From: Nitzschia sp. DOCU1
Taxonomy: Eukaryota > Bacillariophyta > Bacillariophyceae > Bacillariales > Bacillariaceae
Length of the DNA stretch: 64,000 nt
Direction: 5' to 3'
NCBI GenBank assembly: GCA_951394045.1
Contig: OX595990.1
Span: 3,278,549 to 3,342,548, forward strand
Position 1 is the first letter of the stretch, and every line of letters begins with the position of its first letter. Of this stretch, positions 20,476 through 30,000 are shown one piece after another. The notes beneath the pieces are model-generated. The model was not told the origin of the DNA, did not search any database, and saw only the letters and a program-made list of their open reading frames with translations. A program made the translations under genes and the position numbers.

Positions 20476-20901
20476 GATGACCTGCAATACAACCACAACT
20501 TAGAGATGGGACGTATTCTAACACACCTTTCCGAGGCGATTTCGGCTGTGGATTCATTCCCTTGCACGAGATGATGAGACGATGAGAATTAGCCGAGGGA
20601 CCAAAAACTCTCGGATAAACTACCAATCGCGAAATAGCTACTATCTTATGGTAGTGGCTAGGGGGTAGGAGTTTACGTTCCATTCTGCTTGGTCTGTCAG
20701 GCGATGCCCTGCGATATGTTAACAGCGGTGCCATTGTTGTAGTCTCCACAATCCCTAGACGTTTCCACTATCTGGCGATGGTGCCCCAGCTTCTTGATCC
20801 CGACAGGGATAGCACGCTACCTAGTAAGATTCCTCTACAGTGCCACATAACTATAGTTTTGACTACAGTGCTAAACCGGAGTAGTTACGCCCTACTTGTT
20901 A
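20476..20901. other. Intergenic spacer inside the tandem array
   Basis: About 430 bp between copies 2 and 3; presumably the promoter of copy 2 and the 3' region of copy 3. No further feature seen. Confidence 0.5.
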
Positions 20902-22320
20902 TTACGTTCGACGTTTCTTGGACGGTGGTCCAACCTTGTTAGGGGACCCAACATGCTTTGCATCAGCTCCAAGCTCGCTTTGAAATCGTCCCTCTTTTTG
21001 TTCTTTCAGTGTCTGTACCCTCAAAGCTTGACCGATCTTTTCTGTTGCTGTTTGCGCGTCGACAGCCATCCAGCCACGTTCAGTACGTTGGAGAAACCTT
21101 CCACCGCGTTCTTCCAGAATCTGTAAAATTTTCATGGCGATCACGGTCTTATCAAGACGCTCAGAGGCTTTGTGATACAAGCCCACGTGTTCATGGACAA
21201 GTTTCGCATACTCGTCGTTACCAGGCCACTTCTGGTTTCGCCCCATGAGAATGTCAGAAGGCTCTGGATACGGAACAAAGTTGTCACGCTGGAACAGGGC
21301 ATTGAGCTCTGCTTTCCTCGAAGCTTCCTTTTGCCTTCTTTCGTTAAGATAAGATTCAATGAATTCCCTTGATCGGGGACCAACGCCTTGTTTGAGAGAC
21401 ACCGGCAAAATGATTCCAAATGGCAAGAGGGAGTACTTGACTTCCAATTCTGATCCAAAGTGACTCCGTTCCCGAAGCCGGAAATCTTTCCCCATGAAGA
21501 AACTGGAAAGATCAAGAAACGAGCGCAACGCCGCATTGTCATAGCAGAGATGAAAGCCGGCTGTGCGGTATGGCCAGTCGTTTAGCACGGGGGTACAGTT
21601 TTTTACCGTATTTATCATGTCCCCGACGGGATACTTCCTCTCCCCCATAAATAGTGATACATTGACAGTACCATGCTTCTGGACATTTTCGTCCTCCAGG
21701 ACTGTCATTATCTGATACCAGCAGTACCGCATGATCGTCTCCCAGTCCATTGGTAAAGCCATAACATCAATGAGACGGATGGCGCGCCCTTTTCGATCCC
21801 TGTCAGGCAAGAAGACGCATGATCCCTTGTACATGCAATCCATCTCTTTCTCTGACAAGTCGTCCAGCGTGATGTCTCTGGGGAGAGCTTCTTCTCCAAA
21901 CAAGAGCAATTTATTCTCGAAATGACGGCACAATTTTCTGGCGGCCTTGACGGGATCGAACTTCTCGGCCCTGAGAAACATTAAATGAAATTTATCGTCC
22001 ATTTCTAGCTCCGGTCTTAAGAACATCGCCCGTTCCAGTGCTTTTTTGCTGACTTTGGGCACCTTGGCGATCTCTTCACGCAAATCTCGCAGACTAGTCT
22101 CTACCAGCTCTGGCGTCTCGTCAATCGCTCCCGCAACGCCATGAATTTCATCGTAGACTTTCTCTCGTTCCTGAACAGATAACATGTTCATTTCCTCTGA
22201 CAGCCGAACTCTATGAGGCAACTTCACGCCTCTATCGACGCCTCTTTTTAACTTTCCGATGCAACAAGACTCACTTTCCGACATGTTCATTCCAATGGAG
22301 TTGGGGTACAAGCTCATCAT
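20902..22320 (-). CDS. CRAL-TRIO (Sec14-like) domain + DUF6824 protein, copy 3
   Basis: About 472 residues from the first ATG at 22320; ATGs at 22290 and 22284 are equally plausible, since the latter puts the Cys pair six residues after Met exactly as in copy 2. CRAL-TRIO: 'FHLMFLRAEKFDPVKAARKLCRHFENKLLLFG', KGRAIRLI, 'WPYRTAGFHLCYDN', 'RERSHFGSELEVKYSLLPFGI'. DUF6824: EPSDILMGR, KWPGNDEYAKLV, LDKTVIAMKILQIL, GGRFLQR, EKIGQALR. It ends in a basic 'PPSKKRRT' tail that resembles a nuclear localisation signal; the other copies lack it. Oldest or most diverged of the three cannot be told by eye. Confidence 0.85.
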   Translation of the reverse strand: MMSLYPNSIGMNMSESESCCIGKLKRGVDRGVKLPHRVRLSEEMNMLSVQEREKVYDEIHGVAGAIDETPELVETSLRDLREEIAKVPKVSKKALERAMFLRPELEMDDKFHLMFLRAEKFDPVKAARKLCRHFENKLLLFGEEALPRDITLDDLSEKEMDCMYKGSCVFLPDRDRKGRAIRLIDVMALPMDWETIMRYCWYQIMTVLEDENVQKHGTVNVSLFMGERKYPVGDMINTVKNCTPVLNDWPYRTAGFHLCYDNAALRSFLDLSSFFMGKDFRLRERSHFGSELEVKYSLLPFGIILPVSLKQGVGPRSREFIESYLNERRQKEASRKAELNALFQRDNFVPYPEPSDILMGRNQKWPGNDEYAKLVHEHVGLYHKASERLDKTVIAMKILQILEERGGRFLQRTERGWMAVDAQTATEKIGQALRVQTLKEQKEGRFQSELGADAKHVGSPNKVGPPSKKRRT

Positions 22321-22451
22321 TTCTAGAGAGGGTGAGAGGAATACGATAGCACGGAAAGTTCGCTTCACCCAGCGCAGCCAGCCGCTTTTGTTTGAACTCT
22401 CGTTTTTGTCCGAACAGAGATACGTTCATGAATAGGAAAGGCTTAATGATA

Positions 22452-23180
22452 TGAGCCGCGCTCAATGTTTCTGGACTTTGGCGCTGGTGTTTGGCGCTGG
22501 TGTTTGGCGCTGGACTTTGCAGTTCGTCGATCAGCAAATAATTCATTCTGATTGGTTACCTGGCATTCCATCGAGTCAAGGACGAAGTGCAAAAAACTCC
22601 AGCGTCAAATTTTGTTCCTCCGAAATGTCGCTGGACTTTGCAGTTGGTCCTCGACCAGATGGAATGCACCACAACCACAAAACAAACTTTGGCAACAGCA
22701 ACAACAAACAACAAGCAAGCTACAAAACAGCAATAACACCATCACATACAACTCAAGAAAACCAAACAAACAACAACAAAAATGAACACAATGGCATCGT
22801 CTGATGAGTGGTCAACGAGCACAGCAAGGAGGGCAGATGATGCAATTCCAAATGGTGCAGCAAATGATCTTCGACGTTGCTACCTACTTAGGTGTATTAA
22901 TGATTTACCATGAATAATGTTGTTACTATCTAGTTATTGTCATCACTGCTGTTGCTCTTGTATAGTTTTTTGGGTTGGGCCAGGACGTGTTCACCGTCAC
23001 TGCTTTCATCATTGTCACTACTACCTTCACTGCCGGAAAAGACAAGATTTTTGGTGCGCATGCAAAGTCCTGCGCCAAAGTCCAGCGTACGCGCTCAATG
23101 TTTCACAGGTTATGGGTCCTATTTTGGGGACGGGAAGCAAAGATCAGCGCCAAAGTCCAGAAAACATTGAGCGAGGCTAA
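22452..23180. mobile_element. Non-autonomous DNA transposon (MITE) with TIRs and TA target duplication
   Basis: The left end 22452-22486 begins TGAGCCGCGCTCAATG and runs to GGACTTTGGCGCTG. The right end 23145-23180, read in reverse complement, begins TTAGCCTCGCTCAATG and runs to the same GGACTTTGGCGCTG, with two mismatches and one inserted T in 35 bp. Both ends are flanked directly by TA (22450-22451 and 23181-23182), the target duplication of Tc1/mariner-type elements. Subterminal copies of GTGTTTGGCGCTG and CGCTGGACTTTGCAGTT lie inside, and a second pair of end fragments meets around a TA at 23088, which suggests a nested or joined element. There is no transposase frame in its 729 bp, so movement would need an enzyme from elsewhere. 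Confidence 0.75.
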
Positions 23181-23755
23181 TACCACGATCGACAATAATT
23201 TCGCCGAGGCGAGAAAGGGAAACATAGAACCCTTGGATTTATGGCGTGTGCTCGCAATGGCACGTGCGCATTCGCGGCTCTCTCACTCTACCGCTAATAG
23301 TTGCGCACGACGTACCTACGGTTTATTCGGGGAAGTCGGAAAGAACGAAAGTTGTTGTCGTCGTCCGTCGTGATCCTCGGGTACGCTCCTCTCTAGTAGA
23401 GAGCTTGGCTACTTATCAGCTAACGGCAGCTGCTACTCAGATGAAGAGAGCTACGCTCTACTACCTAGAGTATCCATTGCTTAACTACTGAGGCTCCTGG
23501 GTGTTGTTGCCGTTTGCCCTGCGCCCGCGGGTAGCATCACTCACGGGTCTTGACGCCTTTTCGTGCTGATCGTGGTTACCTTTGCGCTGGTGACATGTAT
23601 AATCAATCGTCGTCTGTTGTGAGTTTCCCCCGAGCAAGAAATGGACCCTCGATGCATCTAGAGATCCTTCTAGAGTGTTGAAAAATAAGTTTTTACAGAC
23701 AATGTATACATAATGCACCCATTCTTATACTGGTAGTTGACTACAACTGATGTAA
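23181..23755. other. Intergenic; no supported gene
   Basis: About 575 bp between the MITE and the 3' end of the SulP gene. Short frames only. Confidence 0.5.
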
Positions 23756-25798
23756 TCACCGGGTATCCGTCGCTGGTGAAGAAAATCTTGTAATGATTTG
23801 CTTGGGATCGCACTGATCCAAGGCATTCATGGTCTTTTCGCTGCAGTTCAACATCCTGATGGGAGCACCATCCGCAACTTCTATTAATCGGTTGACTAGC
23901 TCTTCCACACCCGTAAACTCCAAGGTTGTAACTTCTTTCATGTCCAACACAATAGGCTCGCCTTTCTTGGCTTCGTGTTCGTCTCGTTCCTCTTGAATTT
24001 GCTTCGCCATGCTATCGATTTCGAACATGGAGATAAAGTTGATGGGTCCTTGCAACTGCCAGACCGTGGTGGACGGGTGGCTAAAATGCAAATGGTCGGT
24101 GTCGGTGTGCATGGAGCGATCATGCGCATGTTCGGCGGTCTTGCCCGACTGGAAATTGCCTTGGTGGTGTGCCAGGGCGTTAGCACCTCCAATGCCCACG
24201 CCCGATCCGGGGTGCAAATGGTGGAGCAGGACCGGCATTTCCACTTGCTGAGCTTGCATTTTGGGTTGGTTAGCGGCCCAGTTGTTATAATTGAGAGCTA
24301 GCGCAGAGGCGCATCCAATGCCGATGCCTTCGGCAAGTCCAAAGGAGACCATGCCGCCAATGGTAGCCAAAAAGGGGACGGTGTCCATTGGCTGAACAGC
24401 GTAGCAGTGCTTGAACTCGGCGGGGTTCAACATTCCAAGACCAGTCGTGATAAGCATACCCGAAAGGGCCGGCATGGGAATCGTAGCAATCTTATCGGAA
24501 AGGAAGACGACGCTACTAAAGACAAAGCCGGCTTGGACGAGGGCAGGAAGACGAGACTCAGCATTCAAGCGGACGTTGAGGCCCGATCGAGCGATGACGG
24601 ACGTGACGGGCATACCCATGAAAAGGGCGGATCCCATATTGGCCAAACCTTGGCCTACGAGCTCTTGGTCTGCGTTGTGTTTATAATCAGTCTTCTTCAT
24701 CTTTTCCAGAGCAGCACATGAGAGCAAGGACTCAGCGCTAGTCATGGCATAGATCAAAAATGTCGTAGCCATCAGACTGGGCATAGCGTCCATTGGAGGT
24801 AAAAGGGGAATGCCGAATTGAAAGGCCTCCAGGCCACTTGGAAGTTCACCAATCAACTGAACATCCAGTCCAAAGGCATGGGTTGCTAGCGTTGCCCCAC
24901 CGACGGCCAAGAGGGCCGACGGAATCTTTGGGTGGATCTTTGGAAGAGCAAACATCGCCGCTGAGGTTCCGATTGCGAGGGCAGCAGCCGACGGGTTAAT
25001 AGCCGTGAGGTTCTCTGCAACAAAGCCAATAACGTCCAGGGGGCTCATGCCGGCGGGGGCAGACATGCCCAGAGCCTTGGGGATTTGACCCGTTAGAATC
25101 AGGGTACCGACACCCGTTGTAAAGCCAGCAATCACAGAGATGGGTACCAGTTTCGCGGCGACACCAAGTCGCGTCATACCCGAAGCAAGCTGCATACCAC
25201 CACAGGCTAGCGTGATAAATGGCAAGGCTTCAATGCCGTGTTGTTCTACGGCCCCCACTACCAGCAAACTGATCGCAGCAGCTGGGCCCGTAATCGCCAA
25301 AGTAGTGCCTCCCATAAGACCACCAGCGACTCCAGAAACGGCAGCCGTCACCAAACCTACTTCAGCTGGCACGCCACTGGCGACAGCGATTGCCAATGAC
25401 AAAGGCACAGCCACACATCCAACAGTCAGACCAGCCGAAACATCGGTGAATAAAGTTTCAGTCCGGAACATTTTCTTCCATTCTGGAAGCAGCGACGGAA
25501 TGCCGAAATCAAGAAGGTAGGACTCTCCCTTCTTTGGCTTCTTCTTCTCTACAGCGTTCTCTCGTTCCTCCAGATCTACGACCGTAGCATTAACCGCAGT
25601 TGCCGATGTCGACTTGAACATGGCCTTAAAGCGGAAGGGATTGGCAACCGCTAGGGCGGGAAGAGCAGCATCGTGAAGTGGCTTGCTCAAGGTGCGTCGA
25701 GCACGAGTGAAGTGCTTATTAACAGAACTACTGCCTTGAACTGACGATGCTAACCTTGTTCGACGGACATGTCGTTGTAGAAGAATTGCAGCACGCAT
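23756..25798 (-). CDS. SulP (SLC26)-type anion transporter with STAS domain
   Basis: A 680-residue protein from ATG 25798. That start gives an Arg/Ala/Leu-rich amphipathic leader (MRAAILLQRHVRRTRLASS) like a mitochondrial or plastid presequence; an ATG at 26137 would add 113 residues and bury this leader, so I prefer 25798. Residues about 118-505 form the transmembrane core, opening with 'GLTVGCVAVPLSLAIAVASGVP' and including 'GTTLAITGPAAA', 'LGGMxQLASG'-like and 'GMPVTSVIARSG' segments typical of bacterial-type SulP carriers (sulfate, bicarbonate and related anions). A His-rich linker (about 519-577, around a dozen His) joins it to a C-terminal STAS domain (about 577-680) with VLDMKEVTTLEFTGVEEL. 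Substrate cannot be told; a bicarbonate or sulfate role is possible. Confidence 0.88.
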   Translation of the reverse strand: MRAAILLQRHVRRTRLASSVQGSSSVNKHFTRARRTLSKPLHDAALPALAVANPFRFKAMFKSTSATAVNATVVDLEERENAVEKKKPKKGESYLLDFGIPSLLPEWKKMFRTETLFTDVSAGLTVGCVAVPLSLAIAVASGVPAEVGLVTAAVSGVAGGLMGGTTLAITGPAAAISLLVVGAVEQHGIEALPFITLACGGMQLASGMTRLGVAAKLVPISVIAGFTTGVGTLILTGQIPKALGMSAPAGMSPLDVIGFVAENLTAINPSAAALAIGTSAAMFALPKIHPKIPSALLAVGGATLATHAFGLDVQLIGELPSGLEAFQFGIPLLPPMDAMPSLMATTFLIYAMTSAESLLSCAALEKMKKTDYKHNADQELVGQGLANMGSALFMGMPVTSVIARSGLNVRLNAESRLPALVQAGFVFSSVVFLSDKIATIPMPALSGMLITTGLGMLNPAEFKHCYAVQPMDTVPFLATIGGMVSFGLAEGIGIGCASALALNYNNWAANQPKMQAQQVEMPVLLHHLHPGSGVGIGGANALAHHQGNFQSGKTAEHAHDRSMHTDTDHLHFSHPSTTVWQLQGPINFISMFEIDSMAKQIQEERDEHEAKKGEPIVLDMKEVTTLEFTGVEELVNRLIEVADGAPIRMLNCSEKTMNALDQCDPKQIITRFSSPATDTR

Positions 25799-27048
25799 TG
25801 CCAAGTTTTCGATGGTCGATTGACACTGCCTGATGGGGTTTGGCAGTTGCAAATGAAATTTATGATGAAAGAGTTTCCGCCGACGGGAAAAAAGGGAAGG
25901 ATTCGTTCCGACATACTTCGCTATTGCGTCAAAGTTAGACCTCTTCGCTTGCCAGGGAATTCTCATACACGCCCAATTTTGGTATCTTCGACCTTCAAAT
26001 GTGCCCAGTCGCCGGCAATTGATGGAGGCTATGACGTTGGCATTTCCAAAATTGATTTGTGCATCGCTGATTGGTCGAAAAACTATGATTGCCGCGTGGC
26101 TAGGCACATGCCAACGAAAGTGCGGGTTTCTCCGCATGTCACATTGTGACAATGAATAAGCGCAGCCATTTTATACGACATATTTCTCTTTAATCTATGT
26201 GGTGGTTTATCATCATGTGAATCTATCATCATATTAACGCTTGTACTTCCGTCAGATACCTTATTTTAAGTTATTGCTCTGCAAATAGAATTCTGTAATC
26301 GAAAAGGTGCTTATTCCCGTGCTGAGACCATGATATGACATGAATGAGATACCGCTCTTGTCATTCCGCCTACAATATGCCGAATTCGTCGTTCTTCCGT
26401 TCTTTCGCCTGACACGGACGAAGGAAGCTCAGCTTCGGGAACCTCCACGGCCGCACGCTGACAAAAGCGCCAGAAGCAGGTGAGACGGTTATTAATATAT
26501 CGTTTCTGCGAAAGAACAGTTCTTCCGCTTCCGTCGAATTGTAACGTATTTTTACGTACGATATCGTACCTTCGAACTCTTGAGCGCTACCGGTACTTGG
26601 GTACTCCGGACGGAAGTTCTCTATTAGCATCAAGCTTGATCAGTAGCAAACCTATCTTGGATCTTGTTTCCAAACCCCTGATTCCCCCGTTGGCTGTTGG
26701 ATATCCTTTGGCTAGCATTGTGTAGTAGATCTGTTGTCGTTCGAGTAGACTAGACGACGCTAATCTTCGAGACGCCACTGGGGGGAGGACTAGAACGAGT
26801 GCAGCGACGTGGGCGTCGGGCGATCTGCTAGCTAGGTCGTTTCTACCAGTGCTGGGGTAGCTGCTTCGTGCTATTGGAAGGAATAGTTGGGCTCTGATCA
26901 ACCAAGATCTTATCACGTGCTACTACTTAAAGATAACAAGCACGGGGTGTATCAAGAGAGTCGGCTCTGGAACACTAATGGCGTCAGGTACCGCCAGCAC
27001 ATTCTCGGCCTCAATGCTGCTCTAGTCTGGGATAAGCAGGTCCTTCAT
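25799..27048. other. Intergenic; probable 5' UTR/promoter of the SulP gene
   Basis: About 1.25 kb. The first 350 bp remain open in the SulP frame but read like non-coding sequence. A TACCGGTA lies at 26588-26595. No gene is supported. Confidence 0.5.
26588..26595. repeat. TACCGGTA palindrome
   Basis: Single copy, in context CTACCGGTAC, between the SulP and UBR4-like genes. Confidence 0.7.
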
Positions 27049-30000
27049 TTATGCCGCCATCATGCCCTTCTGTAGTTCCTCCATAATCTCATCTGGCTCC
27101 AGAGTGATTCGAGCCTTTTGCAAGAGTTCGTGAATATTCTTGCAAGCCTGGCAGTCATTAATGACTTGGACTAACCGGTTGGCCAACTCTTCAACCTTGG
27201 AGTCGTCAAGGCTCAATACAAAGTCTTCCGATAGTCGGTCCATCATGGCAAAATAAACAATTATAGGCCGGAGTGCGTCTTTGAAGTCCTCAATGTTGGC
27301 CGTATTGTTGCGAATCAAACTCGCCGACGTGGCCGCAGCGGCTGCCGCCGATAACGACGAAGATCCCCCGCCCAGCTCGAGCATTTCATCTTCCTCCACT
27401 ATATCCCAGTCCGCAAAGCCCGCCGGTCGGCGACGTTTGGCACCAGCGATGCGGTTCGTGACACACCCGCTCCCTTCCACTCCCAAGGCATGACGGCGCC
27501 CCGCACAGTTCAAAAGTCCTCGCAAAAAGTACTCTCGTCCAACAATCCATCGTCGTTTCGGGTGGGGGCGTTCATCGTCGTCCGATGACGCAGAAGCTAC
27601 TGACGCTCCAAAATCATCCTTTGTGTTGTGGAACAGGATACAAGTCAAGCAAGCCATGACAGCAGAATCCGCCAACCCCCGATGCAGGAGCGTTTGATTG
27701 CGCTTGGTGGAATCGTCGGCCTGCGTAATCGCGCTGGCTGCCAAGAACCCAGCACTCAAGTTTCGAGCATGCTGAGCCATTTCAGGGGCGTCTACTTGAG
27801 CATCCTTTTCGAACATGTCAGCCATCAGCAGCTGGTGAAAGATGAGCTGCGTGTTGGAAACTAGCGACCCCCCTCCGCAATCAGCATTTAGGGGCTCCCC
27901 ATAGGCCATTCGCAAGAGCAGAAAACGGACGTCATGCAAGATATTCCAGAGCATTGACTTGGGGCGGGCCCCCAATAGATTGGATATAGCGGTTTGATGC
28001 TCCGTCAAGGCCACGTCCACTGCTACTAGAGGAACTTTGGAGCTTCGAGACGATACCAAGGGCATGATGACGTTGCAGTTCACGCGAGAGTTTCGTAGAC
28101 TCGCGCCCTCCCATTCACTTTTGGGGGCCTTGGGGTGGTTACGATCGGCTTGGCGTGCCCGGTTATGGCAGCTAAAGTGAATAGCATTGCCGGCCGAGAC
28201 GGTAGTCGTAAAGTACGTCGCCCGTCGACTGCTGGCTACGGAGGACAGAGACGATCGAGACGATTCCCGGAGATCCTCGCCGGCTGCTCGAGCGGCTGGG
28301 AACCATTCCGTGGCAGCATGAGAATCCGATAGAGATGAAGGCATGCTAGGAGGCAAGGCCGTCAGCAAAGTGGTACCATCAATGTGGTTTCGCCCGCCAC
28401 ATTGGCTCAAGGGGACCGACACCTTCTTGACATATGCATACAAACCCAATAGCTCGGAGGGCTGCAAAGTACGACCCTCTTGGCACACGGCGCAAGTCAA
28501 ACCTGTCTCGTCTTCCATCTTCTCCATTTCCGTCATCCAAGCAGGCTTGCTGGGAGGTTCATCTTCCTTGCCCTTGGCCGTATCCTTTTTGCGGCGCTTG
28601 GCCGGTGGTGCTTGCTCCGAATTTTGAAAGAGACCCAAAACAGGAGCCAAAAAGGAGGCGGCGGTACCTCTGACCCCCGTGGGAGGGGCGGCTGCTTCTT
28701 GTTGGGGATCTGCCTTTTTGGAAGCGCCGTAGGCTCCCATACTGATAAGAGCCTTGCTTCGTCGTTCCATGGCAATCTCCTTTTTACGGTTGCGCGTCTT
28801 GTCACGGAGTTCCTTGACCTGGGTAGCCACTGGAGAGCCTTGTGAGGAAAGTTCGTCTAGCAATGTTTCGGCGACCAAACCTAAACCATTCATGGTAATG
28901 CGAGCACTTGAATTGTCCGAAGTAGCTTCAATCCAGTGGCAGGCCTGAATGAGCGATAAACGCTTGTTGGCGACAGTACCAATAAAGCCTTGCGTGGCCT
29001 TGTGCTGCTTGCTCAAACCAATCAACATGTCAAACGCCGGTTTGAGTCCGGGTCGTTGCAAATAATTGCGCCACTGCTTTTCCAGTTGATTCCTTTTCTT
29101 CGCATTCACTGAATCACCCTTATCCCAGAGCGATGCTGTCCAAGAGGGAGGATCGGAGGGACAATTCTCTAAAACAAAGGCGGCAATCCGTTCCACATAA
29201 CCACACTGAATAAGTTCTGCACGCAACGAGTTGCAAACATCATTGGCGGGCAAACTGGTCGAGGTATGAACGAATGTAGCCATGAGAACTTGAGAATCTT
29301 GCTCGTATTCATATTCCACCAAACGGTATACATCGACGTGACGAACAAATTCCATTGCCAATTCCTTGGACAGAGCCGCTTGACCGTAGGTCAGATACGG
29401 AAGAAGCTTGGCAATAACATTGCGTAATGGTCGGCTCAAGGACGAAGTCTCAATGGCCCCCAAGAGCAGCCGGAGCGTCGATGCATCCTGTTCCGCATCT
29501 TCTCCAACTTCTTCTTCTTCGACGTCCTTGACACCATTCGAGGATTGCATATCCGTCGCCAAAATCTCAATCAATTCTTGCAAGTCCTTCGCTGTTGGGT
29601 TGCTTTCCGAGAGTCCTTCGTCTTCCAGCGCATGCAGGACATCCAAAAGCAGACGCAGCAATATCGTAGGAGCTCGCGACTGCAATAATAGTTTGCGATT
29701 GCTAGCCAACTTGGCGCAATACGAAAGGAGCGTCAAGCCCGGATAAGGCGACGACGTCTTGAAGTGCGCCCGCGACAAATTGTCCCCAGTGCCAATATCG
29801 TCCCGACGAATTCTTCGAAGCGTATCGTTGATATTGCGTTCGACCGACTTTAACAAACAAAAGACGCCACGTCCTTCTGTAACAGATCGTGTAATTCCAA
29901 ACTCCTTTTCCATGAGTTTTTCCTTTTGCTTGGGATCCGCCGTTTCGGATGGGGCTTCGGGGTCTTCCAGAGTCGTGACAGTATCCTCGGTAGCTTCTCC

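Noticed and set aside
25799..26137. 113-codon N-terminal extension of the SulP protein
   Set aside because: The downstream ATG gives a clean organelle leader, while the extension has no domain or signal.
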